64,000 bases of DNA from Microvirga splendida (lineage in GTDB: Bacteria > Pseudomonadota > Alphaproteobacteria > Rhizobiales > Beijerinckiaceae), in NCBI RefSeq assembly GCF_016427565.1, contig NZ_JAELXT010000016.1, positions 40,079 to 104,078 on the forward strand, written 5' to 3'. Below the pieces are notes generated by a model. It was given only the letters and a program-made list of their open reading frames with translations, made no database searches and was not told the origin of the DNA. The first letter of the stretch is position 1, and each line of letters starts with the position of its first letter. Positions 20,525 through 29,761 of this stretch are shown here, one piece after another. Made by a program: the position numbers and the translations under genes.

Positions 20525-21631
20525 TCACATATTCTCGCGTCCGGCGACCCCAAGGGCCTCCGGGTCGAAGGCGATGCTCTTGATGATCGCGTGAACGGCA
20601 AGGCCAGGCTTCAGGCCAAGCTCCTCCACGGATTTGCGGGTCACGCGGGCCACAACAGGATCCCCGCCGCAATCGAGTTGCACATCAACGCTCGCTCCCT
20701 CGGCCTCGTCGATGGAGGAAATGAATCCCGGCAGAACGTTCAGGGCGCTCAAGCCCTCGGGGGCCTTCAGCGACAGGATGATGTCGCGGGCCCGCAGACG
20801 CACGCGCAGGCTCGTGCCGATGGGATGCGGGAGGCGCGGGACGCTTAAAGTACCGGCTCTCGCCTGCAGCACGGTCAGGTCGTAAGCCGCATCGTGACCC
20901 GACACCTGTGCCTCGATCAGCGCGCCGGCCTCTGTGAGGCCGCTCTGCGCGAAGTAATGCGTATGCCGCAGGACTTCCGCCGCCGGACCGGAGGCGACGA
21001 CCTTCCCCTCGGAGAGAACCACCACAGAGGTCGCCAGCCGCGCGATCTCGGCCACGGAATGGCTGACGAGCACGATGGGAACGCCGCTCTCGTCGCGCAG
21101 GCGTTCGATATAAGGGTAGATCTCGGCCTTGCGCGCTTCGTCGAGGGAAGCAAGCGGCTCGTCCATCAACAGCAGCTGCGGATCGGCGAGCAGCGCCCGG
21201 CCGATGGCCACGCGCTGCTTCTCGCCGCCGGATAGCGTCGATGGGCGGCGGTCGAGCAGATGGGATATGCCGAGCAGATCCACCACATGATCGAAGCTCG
21301 CCTTCCGCTCGCTACTCGGCGTGAACCAGCGGCCGAAGAGCAGGTTGTGCCGCACGTTGAGATGCGGGAACAGCCGTCCCTCCTGAAACACAGTGCCGAT
21401 GCGCCGCCTGTGCTTCGGAACGAGGATGTTTTTCTTCGTATCCACAAGCACCCGGCCCTGCACCACGATGCGTCCATGATCCGGCCGCACGAGCCCGCCG
21501 ATGGCGTTCACGATGGTGGTCTTGCCGGAGCCTGACGGACCGAACAGGGCCGTGAGCTTGCCATCGGACTGGAAGCTTGCTTGCAGCGCGAAGGCGCCCT
21601 GCTCATGCTTGATGCCGACATCGAGGACCAT
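20525..21631 (-). CDS. modC: Molybdate ABC transporter ATP-binding protein ModC
   Basis: 368 aa. ABC domain with GPSGSGKTT near residue 34, STLSGGEKQRVAIGRALL, LLLMDEPLASLD and IVLVSHSVAEIARL. A C-terminal TOBE/MOP molybdate-binding domain follows (GTSLRVRLRARDIILSLKAP, NVLPGFI, then VTRKSVEELGLKPGLAVHAIIKSIAFD), which separates ModC from other ATPases. The ATG at 21631 shares one base with the modB stop (TGATG), so translation is coupled. It energises uptake of molybdate, needed for the molybdopterin cofactor of MsrP encoded upstream. Confidence 0.96.
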   Translation of the reverse strand: MVLDVGIKHEQGAFALQASFQSDGKLTALFGPSGSGKTTIVNAIGGLVRPDHGRIVVQGRVLVDTKKNILVPKHRRRIGTVFQEGRLFPHLNVRHNLLFGRWFTPSSERKASFDHVVDLLGISHLLDRRPSTLSGGEKQRVAIGRALLADPQLLLMDEPLASLDEARKAEIYPYIERLRDESGVPIVLVSHSVAEIARLATSVVVLSEGKVVASGPAAEVLRHTHYFAQSGLTEAGALIEAQVSGHDAAYDLTVLQARAGTLSVPRLPHPIGTSLRVRLRARDIILSLKAPEGLSALNVLPGFISSIDEAEGASVDVQLDCGGDPVVARVTRKSVEELGLKPGLAVHAIIKSIAFDPEALGVAGRENM

Positions 21632-22326
21632 CAGGCGTGGACCCTGCGACGCACGCGCCGCGCCAGCCATTCGGACAGCCAGAGCGCCGCGATGGAGATG
21701 ACGATGGACACGAGCGTCAGCCGCATCGCGCCGCCCTCGCCTCCCGGCACCTGGGTGTAGGCATAGATCGCGCTCGGGATGGTCTGCGTCTCGCCGGGGA
21801 TGCTGGACACGAAGGTGATCGTGGCGCCGAACTCGCCCATCGCTTTCGCGAAGGAGAGCACCATGCCGGCGATGATGCCGGGCAGGATCAGCGGCAGCGT
21901 CACCACGCCGAACACCCATGCAGGATGCGCTCCGAGCGTGCCCGCCGCATCCTCGAGCTTGCGGTCGACGGCTGCGATGGACAGCCGGATGGCGCGCACC
22001 AGCAGGGGAAAGCCCATGATGGCGCAGGCGAGCGCGGCCCCCGTCCAGCGAAACGAGAACACGATTCCGAAATGCTCCGCGAGAAAGGCCCCGATAGGAC
22101 CGCGGCGCCCGAAGCCGACGAGCAGGAACCAGCCGACCACCACAGGCGGCAGAACCAGCGGAAGATGCACGAGCACGTCGAGTGCCTGCCGCCCCCAGAA
22201 GCGGCCGCGTTCCAGCAGGAACGCGATGGCGATGCCCGGAATGAGGCTTGCCGCCATGGCCACGAAGGCGACCTTCAGGCTCAGGCGAACGGCCGCCCAT
22301 TCTTCCGGAGAAAGCCCCTCCATCAT
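21631..22326 (-). CDS. modB: Molybdate ABC transporter permease ModB
   Basis: 231 aa inner-membrane permease. Starts MMEGLSPEEWAAVRLSLKVA, with about five hydrophobic helices, the LPLVLPPVVVGWFLL helix and the coupling loop KAMGEFGATITFVSSIPGET, which is the ModB EAA-type signature (GEFGAT). I chose the first of two adjacent ATGs, at 22326, because it overlaps the modA stop as ATGA. The longer frame up to 23073 runs antisense-style through modA and is not real. Confidence 0.95.
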   Translation of the reverse strand: MMEGLSPEEWAAVRLSLKVAFVAMAASLIPGIAIAFLLERGRFWGRQALDVLVHLPLVLPPVVVGWFLLVGFGRRGPIGAFLAEHFGIVFSFRWTGAALACAIMGFPLLVRAIRLSIAAVDRKLEDAAGTLGAHPAWVFGVVTLPLILPGIIAGMVLSFAKAMGEFGATITFVSSIPGETQTIPSAIYAYTQVPGGEGGAMRLTLVSIVISIAALWLSEWLARRVRRRVHA

Positions 22327-23144
22327 GAGCCCGCTTTGTTCAACAGGGTAAAGCCCTGCTTCTCGAAGAAGGGCCTGGCCTTGTCCGAGCGAAGAAAAGC
22401 CAGGAACTGCGCGGCATCGGGATTGGTCGAATCCTTCGTGAGTGCGGCCGGGTAGACGATGGCCGGATGACTGCCTTCCGGAAAGGTTCCGACGATTGTG
22501 ACGTTCGGGTCCGATACGGCATCGGTCTTGTAGACGATCCCCAGCGGCGCCTCGCCGCGGGAGACGAGGAGCAGCGCCGCGCGCACGTTTTCGGTCTGCG
22601 CGACCCTGTCCTTCACGCCCGCCCATGCGCCGAGATGTTCGAGGGCGGCCTTGCCGTATTTGCCGGCCGGCACCGCATTCACATGCCCCATGGCCAGGCG
22701 GTTGCTGCCGAGGATCGCCGCGAGATCGAGGCTCGGCTTGAGCTCGATCTGCGTCTCGGAACCCTTCGGCGCAATGAGCACGAGGGAGTTGCCGAGGAGG
22801 CTGACGCGGCTTTCCGGCTGGATCAGCCCCTTGGAGGCGGCATAATCCATCCAGTCGAGATCGGCGGAGAAGAAGATGTCGGCCGGGGCTCCCGCTTCGA
22901 TCTGCCGGGCAAGCGCATTGCTGGCGGCATAGGACATTACGGCTCGCTTGCCGCTGTCGCGCATCCAGGCGGCGGCGGCCTCGTCGAGCGCGTTCTTCAG
23001 GCTGGCTGCGGCGAAGACAACCACGTCGCGGTTCTGGGCCGAGGCTCCACCGGGCACCGCGAGACTCGTCCATGCCAGCGCAACCAGGAGCACCCGGGTG
23101 AATGCGCCGACGAAGCCTGCTCGATGGATGATCCTGCCGCTCAA
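22323..23144 (-). CDS. modA: Molybdate ABC transporter substrate-binding protein ModA
   Basis: 273 aa periplasmic protein. Signal peptide with hydrophobic core VLLVALAWTSLAVPGGASAQ. The mature part begins VVVFAAASLKNALDEAA, the ModA signature AAASL, followed by YAASNALARQIEAGAPADIFFSAD (SSGxLxxQIxxGAPxDxFxSAD) and a C-terminal FLAFLRSDKARPFFEKQGF. It binds molybdate or tungstate with Ser and Asn hydroxyl/amide groups in these loops. It begins 51 bases after the msrQ stop, suggesting co-transcription with msrPQ. No ModE gene or ModE site was recognised. Confidence 0.96.
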   Translation of the reverse strand: MSGRIIHRAGFVGAFTRVLLVALAWTSLAVPGGASAQNRDVVVFAAASLKNALDEAAAAWMRDSGKRAVMSYAASNALARQIEAGAPADIFFSADLDWMDYAASKGLIQPESRVSLLGNSLVLIAPKGSETQIELKPSLDLAAILGSNRLAMGHVNAVPAGKYGKAALEHLGAWAGVKDRVAQTENVRAALLLVSRGEAPLGIVYKTDAVSDPNVTIVGTFPEGSHPAIVYPAALTKDSTNPDAAQFLAFLRSDKARPFFEKQGFTLLNKAGS

Positions 23145-23195
23145 AGAAGAAGCCCTGCCCTTATCCGGCGCATCCTAGCCGAGTAGGCCGGCTCT

Positions 23196-23839
23196 TCAAG
23201 CGGCGCGACGGCGGGCCGAGGGCTTCTTCACCAAGGAACGGACCAGCCGATAGCCGAGCAGCACCGCCACGATGGCCGCATAGACCAGAGGCTCGGGCGG
23301 CCAGGACTTCACCACGAGGATGTAGTGGAGCACCGCGCCGACGGCCGCCACATAGACGAGCTTGTGCAGCCTGGCCCAGGCCTGCCCGCCCATGCGCCGG
23401 ATCGCGGCATTGTTGGAGGTGAGGGCCAGGGGCACGAGGATCACGAAGGTCGCCATGCCGATGGTGATGTAGGGGCGCTTGACGATGTCGGCGACGATAG
23501 CCGCTACATCTAAGCCTTGGTCGAGCACGAGATAGGTCACGAGGTGCAGGGCGGCATAGTAGAACGCCAGCAGCCCGATGGCCCGGCGGTAGCGCAGCAG
23601 GTTGATGCCGAAGAGCTGCCGCAGCGGCGTGATCGCCAGCGTCGCGACGAGGAAGCGCAAGGCCCAGAGACCGAGCGCCTGCTCCAGATAGCGCATGGGA
23701 TCGGCGCCGAGCTGGTCGGTGATGCCGGCATAGAACAGCCACACGGCCGGAACGAACCCGACGATGTAGACGAGGATCTTCGGCACTTGCGGCAGGGCGA
23801 AGCCCTTGGCCGCGCCGGCCGCAGAGGTTCTTCCCGCCA

Positions 23840-23840
<1 letters not shown>
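23196..23840 (-). CDS. msrQ: MsrPQ haem-binding membrane subunit MsrQ (YedZ)
   Basis: 214 aa inner-membrane b-type cytochrome that passes electrons to periplasmic MsrP. It has about six hydrophobic helices and the conserved histidines in FYYAALHLVTYLVLD and RLHKLVYVAAVGAVLHYILVV that bind haem, plus the ITPLRQLFGINLLRYRRAIG loop characteristic of YedZ. Start at 23840 (MAGRTSAAG) shares one base with the msrP stop (TGATG). The tail (KKPSARRRAA) is basic, as expected on the cytoplasmic side. Confidence 0.94.
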
Positions 23841-24787
<947 letters not shown>

Positions 24788-24858
24788 GGCATCACCTCGT
24801 TTGGAACCCAATGTGGATGGGTACACCCGAGAACGCCAGAGGTGCTCTCACGTTTCCG

Positions 24859-25551
24859 TTACAAACTATCCTCGACCGGGCCTTTAGGCAGCGCCCGCAC
24901 AAACTTTCTCGTGATCTCGCGCGGATTGGTGATCGCCGTGCCCACCACGACCGCGTGGGCGCCACGCCTGAAAGCCTCTTCTACCAGTTCGGGCGTGTCG
25001 AAGCGCCCCTCGGCGACGATGGGAGCCGAAACCTCTGCCACGAGGGCTGACAGAAGCTCCAGATCCGGCCCCTCGGCTTTGCGCGACGCCGTCTCTTCCG
25101 TATAGCCGGAAAGCGTCGTTGCTACGTAGGTGGCGCCGGCGGCGCAAGCTGCCCGTCCCTCCTCCAGGGTGGCGATGTCGGCAAAGACCTCCCGGCTGAG
25201 CTCGTTGCGGATGCGCCCGATCAGGCGCTCCACAGACTCACCGACGCGTGGGCGCCGCGTGGCGTCGAGCCCGATGATGTCGGCGCCGGCTCCCGCAATC
25301 TGCTCGGCCTGAGCGAAGCCCGGCGTGATGTAGACCGGAAAGCGGTCGTCCCACACCTTCGCGATGCCGATGATGGGGAGCTTCGTCACGGCCCGGATTG
25401 CCGCGATGTCGTCCGCCCCGTTGGCGCGGATGCCCCGGGCGCCGCCCTGCTCGGCTGCGCGCGCCATGGCGGCCATATAGACTGGCCCATGGAGCGGGTT
25501 GTCGGCGCGAGCCTGGCAGGAGACGACGAGCGCACCCTTCGGGATCAGCAT
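24859..25551 (-). CDS. nanE: Putative N-acetylmannosamine-6-phosphate 2-epimerase NanE
   Basis: 230 aa TIM-barrel enzyme that interconverts ManNAc-6-P and GlcNAc-6-P. NanE features: LVVSCQARADNPLHGP at the start, GIRANGADDIAAIRAV, PIIGIAKVWDD with the catalytic Lys, DIIGLDATRRPRV, DIATLEEGRAACAAGATYVATTLSGYT and APIVAEGRFDTPE, VVVGTAITNP at the phosphate site. It ends the sugar-transport operon, 1 base behind the second permease. It points to amino sugars of the ManNAc/sialic-acid or GlcNAc type as the transported substrate, but no kinase (NanK), lyase (NanA) or deacetylase (NagA) is near. Confidence 0.9.
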   Translation of the reverse strand: MLIPKGALVVSCQARADNPLHGPVYMAAMARAAEQGGARGIRANGADDIAAIRAVTKLPIIGIAKVWDDRFPVYITPGFAQAEQIAGAGADIIGLDATRRPRVGESVERLIGRIRNELSREVFADIATLEEGRAACAAGATYVATTLSGYTEETASRKAEGPDLELLSALVAEVSAPIVAEGRFDTPELVEEAFRRGAHAVVVGTAITNPREITRKFVRALPKGPVEDSL

Positions 25552-25552
25552 G

Positions 25553-26407
25553 CTACTTCACCGCGCCTGCCGTCATGCCCTGGATGAACTGGCGCGAGAG
25601 GACGATGTAGAGAAGCGTGATGGGCGCCGCCGCGATGGTGAGGCCGGCGAACAGCATGCCCCAATCGGTGGTGTACTCGCCCATGAAGGTGGTCAGCCCC
25701 TGCGGCAGGGTCTTGCGTTCATCGGTCTGGATGAAGACGAGCGGGAAGAAGAAGTCGTTCCAGATCGGCACCGCGTTCTGGATCGCCGCGATGGCCATGG
25801 GCGGACGCGCCAGCGGCAGCATCACCGACCACATGATGCGGGGCTCCGACGCACCGTCGATGCGTGCCGCGTCCTCCAGCTCCAACGGCAGCGTGCGCAG
25901 GAAGCCCGCCATGATGAAGACGGCCGAGGGCAGCCCGATGGCCGTGTAGGTGACGATGAGGCTCCAGCGGCTGTCGAGAAGGCCGAGGTCGCGCAGCAGG
26001 ATGAAGAGCGGGATGACCGCAAGCTTCAGGGGCAGCATGAGGCCTGCCAGGAAGAACAGCAGGATGAAGGTGTTGGTGCGCGACTCGTAGCGGGCCACCG
26101 CATAACCCGCCATGGTGCCGAGCACGAGGATCAGGATCACCGACGTGCCCGTCACCAGGATCGAGTTCATGAAGTAGGTCGGCATCTCGGTCTCGCCGAG
26201 CACCTTGGTGAAGTTGCCGACCTGCGTGAAGTCGGGCAGCGCGAAGGGATGATCGAAGATCTCGCCCGTGGTTTTGAAGGCGGAGAGCACCATCACCACG
26301 ACCGGGTAGAGCATGATGAAGGAGTTGGCGATCAGGATGACCTGAGCCAGCAGCGCGAAGGAGATCGGCTGGCGCGAGGCGCGGGTGTCGGACGCGAGGG
26401 CGGTCAA
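25553..26407 (-). CDS. Sugar ABC transporter permease, MalG/CUT1 type
   Basis: 284 aa inner-membrane permease. Six hydrophobic helices; N-terminal FALLAQVILIANSFIMLYPVVVMVLSAFK and the CUT1 coupling loop LPLELEDAARIDGASEPRIMWSVMLPL (EAAxxDGA). The start is probably a TTG at 26407 that overlaps the stop of the upstream permease (TTGA) with GGGAGATC in front; the first in-frame ATG would remove the first helix, and a longer frame to 26713 is only antisense-type continuation. It pairs with the 26404-27336 permease. No ATPase gene is in this operon, so a shared MsmK/UgpC-type ATPase encoded elsewhere must drive it. Confidence 0.88.
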   Translation of the reverse strand: MTALASDTRASRQPISFALLAQVILIANSFIMLYPVVVMVLSAFKTTGEIFDHPFALPDFTQVGNFTKVLGETEMPTYFMNSILVTGTSVILILVLGTMAGYAVARYESRTNTFILLFFLAGLMLPLKLAVIPLFILLRDLGLLDSRWSLIVTYTAIGLPSAVFIMAGFLRTLPLELEDAARIDGASEPRIMWSVMLPLARPPMAIAAIQNAVPIWNDFFFPLVFIQTDERKTLPQGLTTFMGEYTTDWGMLFAGLTIAAAPITLLYIVLSRQFIQGMTAGAVK

Positions 26408-27336
26408 AACTGGATCTCCCGACGGCGCAACCACAGGGTCAGCATGGACGCGAAGACGACGATGAAGAGGAACAGGAGCGTGGCGAGGGCGGACCCTAAG
26501 CCGAAGTTCTGGATGCTGGCGCTCTGGTTGCCGAAAGCCGTGCGGTAGAAGACGAGGCCCAGCACGTCGGTGGAGCCGAAGGGCGACCCGTCGAGGCCCA
26601 CCATCACGTACGGGATCTCGAACCAGTTGAATGCGCCGATGAAGAGCAGCGTGAAGAGAATGGTCGTGCTCGGCGCCACCAGGGGCCACACGATGTTCTT
26701 CAACAGCTGCCATTCGTTGGTGCCGTCGAGCCGGGCCGCCTCGATGATCTCAGGGGGGATGCGCTGCATGCCGGCGAGATAGACCAGGGTCGGGAAGCCG
26801 ATGAAGTGCCAGGCATTGGCAAGAATGAGAGCGCCCAAGGCGGTCGAGGAGTCGCCGAGCCAGGGCTTGGCCCAGGAATCGAGGCCGAGCGCATAGAGCG
26901 CCTGGTTCACGATGCCGAAATTCGGATTGAGGAAGAGCTTCCAGAGGAAGCCCACGATGATCGTCGACAGCACCACCGGGACGAACACGGCGATGCGGTG
27001 GAAGCGGAAGCCGAAGGGCTCCTTGTAGAGCAGCCAGGCGAGGACGAATCCCCCGCCGTTCTGGATCACCATCAGGGCGATCAGCGCATAGACGTTGTGC
27101 AGGAAGGCATTCCACACCACGGGCGCCATGGTGGCGCCGAACAGCACTTCCCGGAAATTCTTCAGCCCCACGAACTCGCCGCGCGCCAGCCCCTGCCAGT
27201 CGTAGAAGGCATAGGCGAAGGCCGAGAGGATCGGATAGACCACGAACAGCGACATGAACGCGATGGGCGGAACGACGAGGAACGCCACCCACAATTGCCG
27301 CTTCAGCGACGGGGCCTGTTTATGCGAGACGAGCAT
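26404..27336 (-). CDS. Sugar ABC transporter permease, MalF/CUT1 type
   Basis: 310 aa permease with six hydrophobic helices. Begins LKRQLWVAFLVVPPIAFMSLFVVYPILSAFAYAFYDWQG, the usual CUT1 first helix and periplasmic loop, and has the coupling loop IPPEIIEAARLDGTNEWQLLKNIVWPLV (EAAxLDGA-like) near residue 205. It lies 62 bases behind the binding-protein gene, with a stem-loop in the gap. Confidence 0.92.
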   Translation of the reverse strand: MLVSHKQAPSLKRQLWVAFLVVPPIAFMSLFVVYPILSAFAYAFYDWQGLARGEFVGLKNFREVLFGATMAPVVWNAFLHNVYALIALMVIQNGGGFVLAWLLYKEPFGFRFHRIAVFVPVVLSTIIVGFLWKLFLNPNFGIVNQALYALGLDSWAKPWLGDSSTALGALILANAWHFIGFPTLVYLAGMQRIPPEIIEAARLDGTNEWQLLKNIVWPLVAPSTTILFTLLFIGAFNWFEIPYVMVGLDGSPFGSTDVLGLVFYRTAFGNQSASIQNFGLGSALATLLFLFIVVFASMLTLWLRRREIQF

Positions 27337-27358
27337 GAAATCGACAGCTTTCGGAAAA

Positions 27359-27384
27359 GGCGGCGGGCCCGAGAGCCCGCCGCC
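27359..27384 (-). other. Intercistronic stem-loop between binding-protein and permease genes
   Basis: Perfect 10-base arms GGCGGCGGGC/GCCCGCCGCC with a 6-base loop, 15 bases after the stop of the binding-protein gene; on the minus strand it is followed by TTTTCCG. It resembles a leaky terminator or 3' stabiliser that keeps binding-protein messenger in excess. Confidence 0.65.
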
Positions 27385-27398
27385 TCTGTATCACAAGC

Positions 27399-28646
27399 TT
27401 ACTTCTGGAACGGCTTGTAGTAGGTTGCGATGCCCTTGTTGATCTCGGCCGCGGCCTGCTCCGGGGTCTGCTGGCCGGCGAGCATCTTCTGCACGTTGGA
27501 CTGCAGCAGCACCGAGCCGCTCGGCTCCTGATAGCGGAAGCGCACGAGCATCAGGTACGACATGGAGTTGTCGGCGAGCTTCGCCACCTCCTGGGTGATC
27601 GGATCCTCGATCTTGATGCCCTTGATCGGCGAGAGGTTCTTCAGGGTGTTGGTGAAAGCCGTGCCGTATTCGGGCGTGGCGAGGAAGCGCACGAACTTGA
27701 GCGCAGCGTCCTTGTTGTCGCTCTTTGCGTTCACCGCGTAGCCGCCGTCATAGTAGGTGGCCACCAGCGCCTGGTCTCCGGCCTTCAGCACCGGAGCCGG
27801 GAACACGCCGAGATCGAGCGAGGGATTCTGCTTCTTGAAGTTGGCGATCTCATAGGAGCCGCCCGCGAACATGGCCGCGCGGCCCGCCGCGAAGAGCTGC
27901 TGCGAGGACGGATAGTCGACGCCGGTGAAGTTCGGCGAGAAGTACTGGCTGACGTCCTTCAGCTTGGCCAGCGCGTTGACGAAGCGCGGGTCGGTGAAGT
28001 TCGCCTTGCCGGACACGATATCGGCTTCGAAGTCCTTGCCGAGCATGGAGGACAAGAGGCCGCCGACGATGGTCTCGTTCTGCCAGGCGGTGGCCGTGCC
28101 GTTGGCGAAAGGCGTGATGTTCTTCGCCTTCAGGGTCTCGGCCGCCTTCATCAGCTCGTCCCAGGTCTTCGGCGGGGTCAGGCCGGCGTCCTGGAAGATC
28201 TTCTTGTTGTAGACCACGAGCTGGGCCTGGGTGGCGAAGGGCACCGCATAGACCTTGCCGTCCGAACGCAGCGTCTCGGCCGCGAGGGCGGATTCGGGGA
28301 AGTTCGCCAGCTCCGGCACGTTCTGCTTGTCGAGGGGCAGCAGGTAGCCCGGCGTCGCGATGGTCTCCAGGTTGCCGTAGGCGCGCACCTGGATCACGTC
28401 CGGGCCGCGGCCGGCGGCGAGCGCCGTGGAGAGAATGGTCTGGTAGTTCTCGGGCGCGAAGGTCTCGAACTTCACCGTGATGCCGGGGTTCTTCTCCTGG
28501 AACTGCTTGATCATGTCCTGGTAGAAGGCCTTGTCCTCCTGGCGCCAGCTCCAGAAGCTCAGTTCGGTCTGGGCCATGGCGGCGGTGCCTGAGAACAGGA
28601 AGCTGCCGGCGGCAGCGGCCATCAGAATGCGTCTGGTCAGTTTCAT
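27399..28646 (-). CDS. Sugar ABC transporter substrate-binding protein (SBP family 1)
   Basis: 415 aa periplasmic protein. Signal peptide KLTRRILMAAAAGSFLFSGTAAMAQ. The mature protein begins TELSFWSWRQEDKAFYQDMIKQFQEKNPGITVKFE, the typical N-terminal strand-helix of family 1 sugar binders, and has the DVIQVRAYG and PFATQAQLVVYNKKIFQDAGL blocks. I chose the ATG at 28646 with GAGGGAAAC in front, not the upstream one at 28661. Together with NanE in the same operon this suggests an amino sugar as ligand; this is inference. Confidence 0.93.
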   Translation of the reverse strand: MKLTRRILMAAAAGSFLFSGTAAMAQTELSFWSWRQEDKAFYQDMIKQFQEKNPGITVKFETFAPENYQTILSTALAAGRGPDVIQVRAYGNLETIATPGYLLPLDKQNVPELANFPESALAAETLRSDGKVYAVPFATQAQLVVYNKKIFQDAGLTPPKTWDELMKAAETLKAKNITPFANGTATAWQNETIVGGLLSSMLGKDFEADIVSGKANFTDPRFVNALAKLKDVSQYFSPNFTGVDYPSSQQLFAAGRAAMFAGGSYEIANFKKQNPSLDLGVFPAPVLKAGDQALVATYYDGGYAVNAKSDNKDAALKFVRFLATPEYGTAFTNTLKNLSPIKGIKIEDPITQEVAKLADNSMSYLMLVRFRYQEPSGSVLLQSNVQKMLAGQQTPEQAAAEINKGIATYYKPFQK

Positions 28647-28723
28647 TGTTGTTTCCCTCATTGTCGAAGTCCTTGTCCTCCCACCGCAGGGCCTGTCGTT
28701 CGAACAGTCCCGGCGGAACTCGT

Positions 28724-29599
28724 TCAGCCCGATCGCTCGGCTGCAATGACGAGAAAGGTCGCGTCGTCGTGAGTCTTAACACGAGGATAGGCGCCTGCCA
28801 TGAGGTCGCCCCGCTCCCTGTCCCGCAATTCCTCCATCAGGTCCCGTCCCTGCCCCGCAGCGAGCCGGTCGTAGAGCTCGGCGTCCGTGTAGGCCTCGAA
28901 CACATCGACGAGCCGCATGAAGCCGTCGGTGGCGAGCACGATGGGCGCGCCCGGCCTCACCTGGGCCTCGAATCGCAGCTCCCTGCCGGCCCAGGGCCGA
29001 CGCGGGCTCACGACCCAATAGCCGTCCTGCTGGTTGAGCCGGGTGCGGTTCTCCAGAATCTGGCGCCTCACGGCTTCCGGGATCTGCCCCGGCTCATGGC
29101 CCTGCGCACCAAGGGCCGCCAGCGTCTTGCGCTCGAAAGGCTTGGCACGCTCGTCGCTCCAGCGGGCGATCCCGTGCTCCGACGGCACGAGAACGGCCAC
29201 ATCGCCCAGGAGGCGCCCCTGAAGATCAAGGAGGCCCGCCTCCCCGGCCGCCACCTCGATCAGGCCGAGACATGCGGAGGGAGCATGGTGGTCGCTGACG
29301 TCCGGCACATGCGCGGTCTCTTCCACGAACGCCGCCACGATGTCGGCCTCCAGGCTGTGCAACAGCGTATCTGCGGCCTCCAGTGAGGACAGGGCCGCCA
29401 GCCGTTCCTCGATCAGTGCGGCCAGCCAGGCGGCATCGCTGCCCCCGGAGGTCAGCTGCTCGTCGGAAAGACCAGTGGCTCCATCGATGACCCAGGCGAA
29501 ACGGCCGTGCAGGCCGGCCCCGTCCTCGTTGACGCGGGAGCCGGTCAGGGAAAGCCGGTCGAGGGACCGGAAGCAGACAGTGGAGCCAGTCACGTTCAC
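28724..29599 (-). CDS. PP2C-family serine/threonine phosphatase-like protein in a sugar-transport operon
   Basis: 291 aa, predicted cytoplasmic. PP2C-type signatures: SRVNEDGAG near residue 22, FAWVIDGATGLSDE near 34 (the DG of motif 2), PIVLATDGFMRLVDVFEAY in place of the usual LASDGLxD motif, and THDDATFLVIAA at the end (the DDxT motif). These give most of the metal-binding aspartates. It is the first gene of the leftward sugar-ABC/nanE operon, 77 bases before the binding protein. The start is a GTG at 29599 that overlaps a six-codon reading frame. It may dephosphorylate a protein or a sugar phosphate; the target is unknown. Confidence 0.8.
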   Translation of the reverse strand: MNVTGSTVCFRSLDRLSLTGSRVNEDGAGLHGRFAWVIDGATGLSDEQLTSGGSDAAWLAALIEERLAALSSLEAADTLLHSLEADIVAAFVEETAHVPDVSDHHAPSACLGLIEVAAGEAGLLDLQGRLLGDVAVLVPSEHGIARWSDERAKPFERKTLAALGAQGHEPGQIPEAVRRQILENRTRLNQQDGYWVVSPRRPWAGRELRFEAQVRPGAPIVLATDGFMRLVDVFEAYTDAELYDRLAAGQGRDLMEELRDRERGDLMAGAYPRVKTHDDATFLVIAAERSG

Positions 29600-29616
29600 G
29601 ACGTAACTGGTCTCAT
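29596..29616 (-). promoter_or_regulatory. Possible six-codon leader frame coupled to the PP2C-like gene
   Basis: ATG AGA CCA GTT ACG TCG TGA with a perfect AGGAGG site 8 bases before its ATG. Its TGA overlaps the GTG start of the 28724-29599 gene (GTGA). The strong ribosome-binding site therefore serves the short frame, and the phosphatase would be translated by re-initiation. A single-base sequencing error joining the two frames is the simple alternative. Confidence 0.35.
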
Positions 29617-29646
29617 ATTGGTCGCCTCCTGTCTATACTGGTCTCA
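29606..29646. promoter_or_regulatory. Direct repeat, possible operator of the amino-sugar operon
   Basis: ACTGGTCTCA occurs at 29606-29615 and again at 29637-29646, exactly 31 bases apart (three helical turns), flanking the ribosome-binding site of the sugar-transport operon. The spacing on one face of the helix suits a dimeric or looping repressor. No regulator gene is adjacent, so the binding protein is unknown. Confidence 0.35.
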
Positions 29647-29761
29647 AGGGCTGTTCACACCCTTCACGAGGCCCCAAAAGGCTTACGGAGGATTGGTTTG
29701 ATCGAATCCGGGGCTTGAGCGTTAGTGACTTGGACCCCACTGCAGCGGCGAAGGATGAACC

